This document shows positions 17,152 to 24,739 of a stretch of 34,918 nucleotides of DNA, piece after piece; the stretch's first letter is position 1, and the number at the start of each line of letters is the position of its first letter. The stretch covers positions 1-34,918 of the forward strand of contig JASBRJ010000337.1 in assembly GCA_030149525.1 (NCBI GenBank). The letters are read 5' to 3'. The DNA is from a bacterium. Lineage in GTDB: Bacteria > Vulcanimicrobiota > Xenobia > Xenobiales > JADMJV01. Under the pieces are notes generated by a model. It saw only the letters and a program-made list of their open reading frames with translations. It ran no database searches and was not told where the DNA came from. Both the position numbers and the translations under genes were made by a program.

Positions 17152-18693
17152 ATGCCCCCCAGGCAACAAGACGTGAGTTGGATAAAGCGTATAGACCGGA
17201 TGCTCAACGACGGCCGGTCCACCAGTAAAAAGCGATTTGATATCTTCATCGCGCTCCTGGTTCTTTTCAGCACGGCCATTATTTTCGTGGGCGGGTTCTC
17301 CACCGACGAGGAGACCACCCAACTCCCGCACTGGCTGCATGTCATCGACAACGCTATCCTGGGGATCTTTTTGTTGGAATATTTGGCCCGATTGATGTTT
17401 GCCCGCCCCGATCTTCCCGAGGTGGTTCATATCACCACGACTCGCTGGATCTGGTATCACATTCAGGCGCGCATCCGATGGATGTTCACCCCTATGGCGA
17501 TCATCGATCTTCTGGCATTCTTGCCGTTGTTCGCCCTGGATCGGAGCCTCAGCAATCTCAAGCTGTTCCGGGTCCTGCGAATTCTGAGACTCATGAGGCT
17601 GTACCGCCTCCTCACCATCTACAACCCCCTGGAGAAGCTGGGGAAGGCGTTTCGTAACAACGCCCTGCTTTATGTAGTGGCTTTCTCCCTGGTGGTTATC
17701 ACCATCATCATGGGGTCCCTTTCCTTTTACGTAGTGGAAGGCAAGTCAAATCCCAACGTCGGTAACCCGTTCGATGCCATCTGGTGGACGGTGGTCACGC
17801 TCACCACAGTAGGCTACGGAGACACAGTGCCCGCCACCGGCCTGGGGAAGATCGTAGCCATTATGCTCATGCTGAGCGGCGTGGTCTTGATGGCGGTCTT
17901 CGCCGGTGTTATGTCTCAGACCATGATCGGCTATCTACTTGATGTTCGAGAGGAGCGAGTTCGAATGAGCTCAACAGTCAACCACTTCATTATCTGCGGC
18001 TGGAACGATCGCGGCCCCATGGTGGCCGAGGAACTTCACCACCTGGCCCCGGACGAAGAGATCATCGTTTTCGCGGAAACCGACGAACCCATGAACGTTC
18101 CCGAGAACGTCACCTTTCTTCGAGGCAACCCCACCAAGGAATCGGAATGGGAGAAAGTGCGTCTCTCTATGGCGCGTAACGTGGTGGTGCTGGCCCCACC
18201 CAGCGCCGGGAACAGCACCACCTCCGACGGCTACACGGCGCTCGTCGTCTACACGATCCGGTCTTTTGAAAACAAGCTGAAGAAAAAGGGCGTGAACAGA
18301 ACCGTTCCCCTGCATATCAGCGCAGAACTTCTGGACCCTGAAAACTACAATCATATCGAAGTGGCGGGCGCCGATGAAGTCGTTCACACGGCTCAGGTGG
18401 GTAGCAACCTCATCGCCCACTCGGCAGTGAAGCCGGGAATGGGGAAAGTGGTCACGGAACTCATCTCCTGGTGGGGTCAGGGCATCGACTTGGAAGCCTT
18501 TCCCGACACCCTCGAGGACGGTGCGACCTTCCGCGAAGTGACGGCTAAACTGCGGGAAGAATCGGGCTTTCTGGTGCTGGGCACGGTGGATGAGAAGGGG
18601 GAAATCACCTTGAACCCTCCCGATCAACGCAAGATCAAACGGACCCACAAGCTTGTGGTGATCAGAAACCATGAAGACCAGGTCGAAGACTAA
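17152..18693 (+). CDS. six-helix voltage-gated-type K+ channel with RCK domain
   Basis: A 513-residue inner-membrane potassium channel. Helices S1 (about residues 31-49), S2 (about 62-84) and S3 (about 114-129) precede an arginine-rich S4, FRVLRILRLMRLYRLL (139-154), with Arg at every third position. S5 is about 171-195. The selectivity filter TTVGYGD (218-224) and S6 (about 232-258) follow. The cytosolic part from about 277 is an RCK/TrkA-N-like regulatory domain starting FIICGWNDRG, with a TrkA-C-like end. GGGAGG abuts the ATG with no spacing, so translation may start differently; GTG 17173 is possible. Gating by voltage and by a ligand or NAD(H) is a family inference. Confidence 0.93.
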   Translation: MPPRQQDVSWIKRIDRMLNDGRSTSKKRFDIFIALLVLFSTAIIFVGGFSTDEETTQLPHWLHVIDNAILGIFLLEYLARLMFARPDLPEVVHITTTRWIWYHIQARIRWMFTPMAIIDLLAFLPLFALDRSLSNLKLFRVLRILRLMRLYRLLTIYNPLEKLGKAFRNNALLYVVAFSLVVITIIMGSLSFYVVEGKSNPNVGNPFDAIWWTVVTLTTVGYGDTVPATGLGKIVAIMLMLSGVVLMAVFAGVMSQTMIGYLLDVREERVRMSSTVNHFIICGWNDRGPMVAEELHHLAPDEEIIVFAETDEPMNVPENVTFLRGNPTKESEWEKVRLSMARNVVVLAPPSAGNSTTSDGYTALVVYTIRSFENKLKKKGVNRTVPLHISAELLDPENYNHIEVAGADEVVHTAQVGSNLIAHSAVKPGMGKVVTELISWWGQGIDLEAFPDTLEDGATFREVTAKLREESGFLVLGTVDEKGEITLNPPDQRKIKRTHKLVVIRNHEDQVED

Positions 18694-18739
18694 GGTCTGA
18701 CCTGTCAGAAGTTGTCCGGCGGCCTCTGCACCCACTCTT

Positions 18740-18745
18740 TATAAT
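18740..18745 (+). promoter_or_regulatory. -10 hexamer upstream of 18773 gene
   Basis: A perfect TATAAT lies 28 bp before the ATG of the next gene. The nearest -35-like hexamer, TTGTCC (18712-18717), is 22 bp away, which is too far, so the promoter would need an activator or a non-standard -35. Transcription would start around 18752. Confidence 0.4.
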
Positions 18746-18772
18746 GAGATCAATCCCTCATTGGAGTGAATA

Positions 18773-19132
18773 ATGACGTCCGAAAATCTGTGCATACCCG
18801 ATATCGCCTATGCAGTTCAAAAGCTTTTTTTAGCCGCCGACAATTCCACCCGGCCCGACCTTTATGATTTCGACCCCCGCCATGGATATGTTCGCCTAGG
18901 CCGAACTCAGAGCCGCAGTTTGCTTAAGCTCGGCGTGAGGTACATGCAGGGTCTGATGAACTCCAATCAGGATTTTCAAGCGGTTCTGGCGGGAGACTTC
19001 GGGTCCGGAATTCTCACCATGGTGAAATCCGAAGGGGCTGTCAACCTTAACTGGGTCGTCGAACCTACTTCTTGTAAGCCGAAGAGACAATCGCCTCGAT
19101 TCGTCGAGTCTCTTTGTCCTCACGTCGCTTAA
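18773..19132 (+). CDS. small unknown protein, 119 residues
   Basis: A soluble 119-residue protein with no recognised family. It begins MTSENLCIPDIAYAVQKLF and has a central segment SRSLLKLGVRYMQGLM that is probably helical. The start is supported by GGAG 6 nt upstream and by a TATAAT box at 18740. The last 68 bp overlap the 3' end of the convergent TPR lipoprotein gene, so the basic C-terminal tail could be poorly constrained. Short, but better supported than a chance frame. Confidence 0.6.
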   Translation: MTSENLCIPDIAYAVQKLFLAADNSTRPDLYDFDPRHGYVRLGRTQSRSLLKLGVRYMQGLMNSNQDFQAVLAGDFGSGILTMVKSEGAVNLNWVVEPTSCKPKRQSPRFVESLCPHVA

Positions 19133-20165
19133 GTTCGGCTGTCATCAACTCTTCAATCTCTTGAGCATGAACCTTGGCATCCACGTAGAAGAGAGCCAGG
19201 GCCAGGTCCCTCTCGTGTCCGAGGCTGTCGGCCTTGAGAAGCTGAGCAGCGGTGGCAAACGTTTCCTTCGCCTTATCCTTGTCACCTGACTCCCACTGTA
19301 CTTCTCCCAGTCGCACGAGAAAGAGCGGGTCCCGGTAATGCTCGAAGGCCGCACGAAGAAGCTGGGAGGCGCCTTTGAAGTCTTTGTTCGCGACCATCAA
19401 ACGCGCTCGAAGAACCTCTGTGAGAGGTTGCTCTACAGGGATGGCATGTGCTGCTTCAAGCAACGCCTGAGCCTTTTCGAGGTTCCCCTCCTCCAGTTCT
19501 AACCTGGCCCAGACCCCTCGCATCCGGGCCGATTCCGAAGGCGTACCGCTGACCGTCTCGCTGTCTAAGGCCGCTTGATAAGCTGATCTAGCTCCCTTGA
19601 GATCCCCTTGAGCCTCGAGCACTTCTCCCCGTAGGAAAATCAATCCAGGCAAAGGATCGTCGGGAACCTGACTCAGACGGCGGGAAGCGGCCTCCGGGTT
19701 ACCCTGGGCAAGAGAGATTCGGGTGGCCAGAATCAGAGCCGATGGATTGCCAGGCTCCTGCTCGAGGACTTTCTCCAGCACCGCAAGCGCCTCATCGAAC
19801 CGGTGATGCAACTGGAGATAATCAGCTTTCACCAGGTAGGCGGCACTGTTTGGAAATTTCTCTAACGACTTCTCCGCCCACTCCTGTGACTTCTCCAAGT
19901 CCGTTGTGGAGCGGCGAGTCTTGCCTCTGGAAAAATAACAACCGGCCAGTTCTGCCATTTCTAAGAAGCTGTCGGGCCGCGTTTGAAGCCTTTTCTCCAG
20001 AAAGTCGATCTGCACCGAGATGTCGGCACCCTTGTTGGCGGGATTCGGCTTGTAGGTCCAATCCTTGCCCCCGTCCGCCGACCTGCAGCCTCCCAATAGA
20101 AGCAAAAAAAAGACGAGGAGAGCCGTAGCTCCTCTCGCCTTTCTTTGCCTTTCCGGGCAACTCAT
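19065..20165 (-). CDS. TPR lipoprotein
   Basis: A 366-residue exported protein. The start MSCPERQRKA is followed by a hydrophobic stretch and the lipobox LLGGC (Cys about residue 26), so it is predicted to be lipid-anchored in the periplasm. The mature part is a run of TPR-like hairpins, for example AAYLVKADYLQLHHRFDEAL and LIFLRGEVLEAQGDLKGARSAYQ. The ATG at 20165 comes 4 bp after the stop of the DUF4331 C-half gene; longer versions of the frame overlap that gene and lack a signal peptide. It is likely co-expressed with the DUF4331 pair and may scaffold it. The exact binding partner is unknown. Confidence 0.88.
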   Translation of the reverse strand: MSCPERQRKARGATALLVFFLLLLGGCRSADGGKDWTYKPNPANKGADISVQIDFLEKRLQTRPDSFLEMAELAGCYFSRGKTRRSTTDLEKSQEWAEKSLEKFPNSAAYLVKADYLQLHHRFDEALAVLEKVLEQEPGNPSALILATRISLAQGNPEAASRRLSQVPDDPLPGLIFLRGEVLEAQGDLKGARSAYQAALDSETVSGTPSESARMRGVWARLELEEGNLEKAQALLEAAHAIPVEQPLTEVLRARLMVANKDFKGASQLLRAAFEHYRDPLFLVRLGEVQWESGDKDKAKETFATAAQLLKADSLGHERDLALALFYVDAKVHAQEIEELMTAELKRREDKETRRIEAIVSSAYKK

Positions 20166-20169
20166 GAAA

Positions 20170-20847
20170 CTAGTTCGGAGGAGCCAGGAAGGGGAACGAG
20201 GAGGGACCGAAATTGGTCGTCTGCCCGTTGAGGCGCTGGTGACCGATGTTGGGGTTGGTCGAACCGGGGCCGTTGGCAGGCTTGTAGTAAGGCACCTGAT
20301 CAGATTGGATAGCACCGTCAGTGAGAACATTGAGGGTGATATCGATCACGTCGTCGGTGAGCTTACGTCCATAAGACAGCGTGGAACCGGCGTTGTTGAA
20401 AGTTCCGTAGGATGGATTGCTGGTTCCGTTGTTACGGAAACCGTCGGCGGTAGTACCGGCAGTCTCGATTCTCATAACGTCGGGAATGAAAGCAGCCAGG
20501 ATCTGATCGGTGGTCAAACCGTTCACGTTGCCGTCGGCTTGCTCCAACAGATCCAGAACGCTTCTCGCTTGAGAAATCAGCGGTCCCGCAGCCTGAGCTT
20601 CAGGACCGTTGGGATTGTCGAGAACCGTTCTTTGAAATCGGGGATTGATCGCGTTGTAAGTGTTCAGGAAGCTGTTGGTAAAAAGCAGAGCTTCACCGAT
20701 TCCAGGACGAGCCAGGAATTCGACTTGAGTCACCGTGCTGGTTTGCGCCTGGGCCGGAGCGATAGGTGCTACCAGATTTGTGTTGTTGCCACAACCGGTG
20801 GCGAAGATGGCCGCGGAGGCCAGAACTGAAAGTACAAGTTTCTTCAT
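20170..20847 (-). CDS. DUF4331 C-terminal half, lipoprotein
   Basis: A 225-residue protein with a signal peptide and lipobox (FATGC, Cys at residue 19). The mature sequence matches the C-terminal half of DUF4331 proteins: VEFLARPGIGEALL, NAINPRF, AAFIPDVMRIET and YGRKLTDDVIDITLNVLTDGA, ending FPFLAPPN. These proteins are usually single polypeptides of about 400-500 residues of unknown function, often extracytoplasmic. AGGAGG lies 5 nt before the ATG. Only 9 bp separate it from the gene for the N-terminal half upstream. Confidence 0.9.
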   Translation of the reverse strand: MKKLVLSVLASAAIFATGCGNNTNLVAPIAPAQAQTSTVTQVEFLARPGIGEALLFTNSFLNTYNAINPRFQRTVLDNPNGPEAQAAGPLISQARSVLDLLEQADGNVNGLTTDQILAAFIPDVMRIETAGTTADGFRNNGTSNPSYGTFNNAGSTLSYGRKLTDDVIDITLNVLTDGAIQSDQVPYYKPANGPGSTNPNIGHQRLNGQTTNFGPSSFPFLAPPN

Positions 20848-20856
20848 CTTATCCTC

Positions 20857-21651
20857 CTATTGAAATTGAGCTACGCTGTTCGGGAGCGTGACGCTTTCCC
20901 AAACATCGAAGGCGGTCTCGCCGTTGTTCTGCAGGAAGCTGATAGGCACCCGAACGACGATAGCGTTGACGTTGTAACCGGAAGCGAAGTCAACCGCTCC
21001 GTCGGCGTTGGTTGCGAATCCAGCTGCAGGACCTTGACCGGCGGCGTTGGCTCGAAGGCGGAAAAAAGCCTCCACATCGAAGAAGAACGGATCTTCACGC
21101 AGACCGGCAAACACGTTGATAGTGGTGTTGCCGATGGTCAGGTTGTTAGGCACCGCTGCAGGGGTTCCCAAGAGCGGTACAGCAGGAGTGGTCAGACCAC
21201 CGGTGGCAGTGGCTTGAGCCACGGGAGTGCCGTTTGCGTCCAGGGTAACGACATCCATAGAGAAGGTCTGCTGACTGTTGGCGTTAGGTGCGCCGAAACG
21301 GAAGTCAAACCGGAGATCGTCCTGACCCGTCACCTGATTATCCTGGCTGGACTGGCGGTCGACATGGAACGAGTAGGTCGCATCCGTGTTGAAAAAGTAT
21401 TGTTGCCTGGGCAGCGACCTGGGGTTGGTGCACATGACCATGATCAGGTTGCCGGCATCCGCTGCATTACCGGTATGCCAATCCTCACGGAAAACGTAGA
21501 GGTCCGTAAGGCTAAGATTTCGCGATTTGATGTTGGTTTCACCATCGTCGTGGTCGCTGGCCACGACGGGTGCGGTATTTGAACCGTAAAGAAGCGCGCC
21601 GCCGAGAGCCAGAGCCGCAGCGAACATCTTCCATTTAGAAAAGAGCTTCAT
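20857..21651 (-). CDS. DUF4331 N-terminal half, secreted
   Basis: A 264-residue protein with a Sec signal peptide (cleavage expected after VVA at about residue 31). The mature protein starts SDHDDGE, the family's usual N terminus, and continues LTDLYVFRED, LIMVMCTNP and FFNTDATYSFHVD, ending with VDFASGYNVNAIVVRVP and FDVWESVTLP, which is about the middle of a normal DUF4331 protein. GGAGG lies 9 nt before the ATG. Function is unknown; beta-rich binding or structural roles are inferred. It forms a pair with the separate C-terminal half. Confidence 0.9.
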   Translation of the reverse strand: MKLFSKWKMFAAALALGGALLYGSNTAPVVASDHDDGETNIKSRNLSLTDLYVFREDWHTGNAADAGNLIMVMCTNPRSLPRQQYFFNTDATYSFHVDRQSSQDNQVTGQDDLRFDFRFGAPNANSQQTFSMDVVTLDANGTPVAQATATGGLTTPAVPLLGTPAAVPNNLTIGNTTINVFAGLREDPFFFDVEAFFRLRANAAGQGPAAGFATNADGAVDFASGYNVNAIVVRVPISFLQNNGETAFDVWESVTLPNSVAQFQ

Positions 21652-21665
21652 AATTGATCCCTCCG

Positions 21666-21694
21666 AAAAGATAAGAGGGGCTTCGGACGCCCCC
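21666..21694 (-). terminator. terminator-like hairpin before DUF4331 pair
   Basis: On the minus strand GGGGC-GTCCGAA-GCCCC (21693-21677) is followed by TCTTATCTTTT. It lies between the roadblock gene and the DUF4331 pair and just upstream of the Shine-Dalgarno of the latter. It could end the roadblock transcript. If the promoter at 21723-21753 is used, it would lie in the leader and could attenuate DUF4331 expression. The stem is short (5 bp plus imperfect extension). Confidence 0.4.
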
Positions 21695-21722
21695 TTCCTA
21701 ATCCTTTGAAATTGAATGAAGG

Positions 21723-21753
21723 ATTATTACGATCTCTCTTGACGTTTTGCCAA
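21723..21753 (-). promoter_or_regulatory. promoter candidate for DUF4331 pair
   Basis: On the minus strand TTGGCA (21753-21748; one mismatch from consensus) and AATAAT (21728-21723; one mismatch) are separated by 19 bp. The spacer is slightly long; reading the -10 as TAATAA gives 18 bp. It would initiate about 65 nt before the DUF4331 N-half start. Confidence 0.4.
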
Positions 21754-21762
21754 TAAGCCTTC

Positions 21763-22110
21763 TTAGAGCTGTTCTTTGAGGGTCTTGGAGGCGCTGTCGA
21801 TGGCGTATCGGACCATTCCCAGAGAGACATCGGTCCCGGTGAGAACCATCAGGTAAGTCACCTCGTTGATACTCTTCAGAAAAATATGACCATTCTCGGC
21901 TTCCAAACTCATCATGCCGAGCTCGCCCTTTTCGAACTTCTCCTGCATTCCAGCGTCGGCGTTCTGCAGCAGTTCTGCCGTCTCTGCACCGAGAAAATCG
22001 GGATCCGGTTGGGCCTCTCCGAGAGATGTGATCAAGAGTCCGTCTTTCCCTACGATGAGCGACGCCTCCACACCCGGAGTTCGGTTGATCATCTCTAAAA
22101 CATCTTCCAT
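21763..22110 (-). CDS. roadblock/LC7-domain protein
   Basis: A 115-residue single-domain roadblock/LC7 protein. It starts with a helix (MEDVLEMINRTPGV) followed by ASLIVGKDGLLITS, the long helix with ETAELLQNAD, then MSLEAENGHIFLKSI and TYLMVLTGTDVSLGMVRYAI, the normal order of strands and helices. Family members (such as MglB) dimerise and act as activators or scaffolds for small Ras-like GTPases. AGGAG lies 7 nt before the ATG. It follows the double-roadblock protein gene with a 58-bp gap. No partner GTPase is present in the window. Confidence 0.92.
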   Translation of the reverse strand: MEDVLEMINRTPGVEASLIVGKDGLLITSLGEAQPDPDFLGAETAELLQNADAGMQEKFEKGELGMMSLEAENGHIFLKSINEVTYLMVLTGTDVSLGMVRYAIDSASKTLKEQL

Positions 22111-22168
22111 GGTACTGCTCCTAAATTTCTCTTTCTACGGTTGATTTTGCTTGCTTTGGGACGTTGCT

Positions 22169-24733
22169 CTAGGAAAAGACGGACGACAACATAGCCGCCG
22201 CTCCGGTGAGACGGTTCTGCCAAACTTCACGAGGCACATCTGCCTTTAAGAAGGTGATGAGAAAAGCTTCCCCATCGATAGGTATGAGACTGTAGCTTCG
22301 CTCTGCCGAGGAGAGCAGATACTGATGGACCGGCTGAATGCCCAGGAACTCCATCTCCTGTTCTATATCGCCGATGGCCTGGGTCATTATCACACCCACA
22401 ACCTCCGGGTTAACATCCTCGTTGAGTTGCATATCGATGGGCAGACCGTCGCTCGAGGTCACTACGTTTCCGATGACCCCCTCTACGCCGGCCAGTTCTT
22501 CCAGAACCTTCTTCATGATCGCTTCCCGCAGAACGGTTTCGCCCGGTAAGTCGGAGCCGTCCTGAGAGCTTTCGTCCACCGAACTTGGCAACATGGCCAG
22601 AAGACTCAATTCTTTAGGAAGTTTGAAGTAATTGAAAGAGTGACTGCCCGCCTCGATGACGATGGACTCCAGTTCACCTAACTCTGCTTCCTCGAGCCCT
22701 CTTCCCATAACCTCCATTAAGACAGGTCCGATGGAAGCGGCTCTTTGGAAAGCCGGGTTCTCCTGATAACGCCGGTTGAGTTCCAGGCCTTCGGCAGAGA
22801 CGGCTGAGACGAGAGCCGACGGGTCGGTCTCGGCAGCCACCATGGAGATCTGGTCTTCCAGGTCGACCCCGTCCAATTCGTCGGTCATTTCCACGTAGTC
22901 GCGCACCTGGCTCACCGACAGAGCGAGAAGCTGGGTCACCGAGGGCTTATCTACCGGACTGACCACTTCAGGGAGCATCTCGGTGATGCCGGTGTCTTGA
23001 AGGGCTACCTCCGGCTCCGCCTCCGTGGCGGCAGCAGGCTCGGTCACGGGATCAATATCCAGGTCTATACTCGGCTCCGGCCCCAGGTCGAGATCCATAT
23101 CCATGTCGAGAGCCTCGTCCAGGGCCGGAGTCGACTCTACCGGATCAAGATCCGGCCCGAAATCAGGCGGAGGAATGTCATCAATTTGCGGCTCTTCGAC
23201 TTCGGCAGGCACCGGCTCGGCAGAGACTTCGGGAACCTGGGGCACCGACTCGCCGGCCGTATCGATATCCAGGTCGCCAAGATCCAGATCGAGGTCAAGA
23301 TCAAGGTCAAGGTCAAGATCTAGGTCGAGATCGGATGTGGCACTGCCGGTTGTGGCCGAGCCCAAATCAAGATCATCGAGATTGGTATCGAAATCATCCA
23401 CTCCGGGGATCGAGCCCACATCGAGGTCGCTACCTCCGTCGCCGGAAAGTCCAAGGCCGTCACCACCGGCGGGCGAGGAATCGAGATCAAGATCGAGATC
23501 GAAATTGAGCAGACTGTCGATGTCTGTGCTTTCTTTCTTCTCCGGTTCGGGACCGAGTAGGTGTTCACCGATATGAGTGCCGATATCGATTCGAGTCATG
23601 CCATCGAAACGGCTCAAGATTTCTTGCACACTTCGGTAAGAGGTCTCACGTAGCACATCGGAGATCTTCTCGCCCAAAGTGCCCAGGTCGGTAATCAGGT
23701 CGAGGGGGATGTCTCTTTCGCTGCGACTGAGAACTTGTCGAGCCTCCGTGCACTCCGTAACAGGGGTGACCAGAAAGGCCGCGTCGGGCTCAAAGTAGTT
23801 TGCCCGCGAGAGAAAGCGAAACGCCTTATCAGGTGTCACGGCAGATTCCTGAACCTCAAACATGAACACGGAGCCTTCGTAAACCGCGAAGAGGTCGACC
23901 GTCTCGTAGTCATTCTCCAGGGCCCATCTGAGACTCTTTTCAGAAACCCCATGATGAGACAAGGCCTCGGCAAGCGAGAGAGCTAACCACAGGTTGCGAT
24001 GAGCCAACCTTTTTCCAAGGGCCGTCGGACGCAACAGTTGGTCGATACGCTCCTCGGAGATCAGTCGGTTGGAGAAGGGGCTCCGGAATCCGCGTTCCGC
24101 CGCCTCTTGAAGGGCCTCGTAGGAAGGAAATCTTGCTAACTCACGGTTCGAGTCCCGATCAAAGACTTCGAATTCCCGCTCGATCAGGCGCTTCTCCACC
24201 AGATCGTCCACAAAACTTTCGTAGTCGCCCTCTTTTTCTTCAGCGAACTGGCTGAGCATGATCCCCGGGCAGCGGGCTACCTTTTGCAGCAGAGCCCGGC
24301 TCTCCTCAGCTTCTAAGACCTTGGCAGCCTCCAATTGCCCCTTGGCTACCGGAAACGGGTCGGACTCCTCAGCCACCAGCCGAAATCTTCGACTGAGCAC
24401 CGAGAGAGGCGTCCAGCGCCAGGCATCGAGAACGGAAGCGATGGAGGAACGAAACTCCTCAAACGGCTCGATGGGAGGTGCGTCGGAATAGATGACCCCG
24501 GCCTCAACGGCATCACGCTCTTCGGAGATCCAGTAGAAAAGGATGTTCTCATCCTTACCCAGGAAGAGCTCTCCGCCGGTCTCGTTCCCTTTGCCTCGCA
24601 GCTCGAGAAGATCTCGAAAAACTCCGGGGACGTCGCTGACCAAGGGCTGGTACAGCCCTTTCAACCTCGTCCAAAGGTCTTTCTCTTGCTCCTCCCCTAC
24701 TTTGACTCTCAGTACTTCACGAAGAACCTGCAT
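22169..24733 (-). CDS. nuclease-fold-like/DL-repeat/double-roadblock protein
   Basis: An 854-residue multidomain cytoplasmic protein. Residues 1-400 are globular; near 271-296 they contain ETVDLFAVYEGSVFMFEVQE, which resembles the core strands of PD-(D/E)xK nuclease folds but has Gln where Lys is expected, so nuclease activity is doubtful. Residues 420-560 are a low-complexity acidic linker with a long Asp-Leu repeat (about 467-490). A roadblock-like domain lies at about 596-714 and a second at about 733-854 (VLEELAGVEGVIGNVVTSSDGLPI). It starts 6 bp after the stop of the giant TPR gene. It is likely a scaffold that pairs with the small roadblock protein downstream; function is inferred. Confidence 0.85.
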   Translation of the reverse strand: MQVLREVLRVKVGEEQEKDLWTRLKGLYQPLVSDVPGVFRDLLELRGKGNETGGELFLGKDENILFYWISEERDAVEAGVIYSDAPPIEPFEEFRSSIASVLDAWRWTPLSVLSRRFRLVAEESDPFPVAKGQLEAAKVLEAEESRALLQKVARCPGIMLSQFAEEKEGDYESFVDDLVEKRLIEREFEVFDRDSNRELARFPSYEALQEAAERGFRSPFSNRLISEERIDQLLRPTALGKRLAHRNLWLALSLAEALSHHGVSEKSLRWALENDYETVDLFAVYEGSVFMFEVQESAVTPDKAFRFLSRANYFEPDAAFLVTPVTECTEARQVLSRSERDIPLDLITDLGTLGEKISDVLRETSYRSVQEILSRFDGMTRIDIGTHIGEHLLGPEPEKKESTDIDSLLNFDLDLDLDSSPAGGDGLGLSGDGGSDLDVGSIPGVDDFDTNLDDLDLGSATTGSATSDLDLDLDLDLDLDLDLDLGDLDIDTAGESVPQVPEVSAEPVPAEVEEPQIDDIPPPDFGPDLDPVESTPALDEALDMDMDLDLGPEPSIDLDIDPVTEPAAATEAEPEVALQDTGITEMLPEVVSPVDKPSVTQLLALSVSQVRDYVEMTDELDGVDLEDQISMVAAETDPSALVSAVSAEGLELNRRYQENPAFQRAASIGPVLMEVMGRGLEEAELGELESIVIEAGSHSFNYFKLPKELSLLAMLPSSVDESSQDGSDLPGETVLREAIMKKVLEELAGVEGVIGNVVTSSDGLPIDMQLNEDVNPEVVGVIMTQAIGDIEQEMEFLGIQPVHQYLLSSAERSYSLIPIDGEAFLITFLKADVPREVWQNRLTGAAAMLSSVFS
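23281..23334. repeat. hexanucleotide repeat encoding Asp-Leu
   Basis: Nine consecutive degenerate 6-bp units of the form GRTCNA (for example GATCAA, GGTCAA, GATCTA). In the minus-strand reading frame they encode alternating Asp-Leu. Some units are identical, so the tract could change copy number by slippage in multiples of two codons without a frameshift. A shorter related run lies near 23468-23500 in the same gene. Confidence 0.8.
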
Positions 24734-24739
24734 GCTGTT

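Noticed and set aside
17971-18735. 254-codon minus-strand frame
   Set aside because: Antisense to the RCK part of the K+ channel; no recognised domain and no start signal.
20065-21582. Two plus-strand frames of 254 and 240 codons
   Set aside because: Antisense to the DUF4331 pair and TPR lipoprotein, which carry signal peptides and strong ribosome sites.
23281-23334. Short repeats as a CRISPR array
   Set aside because: Units are 6 bp with no spacers and are in frame within a coding region.
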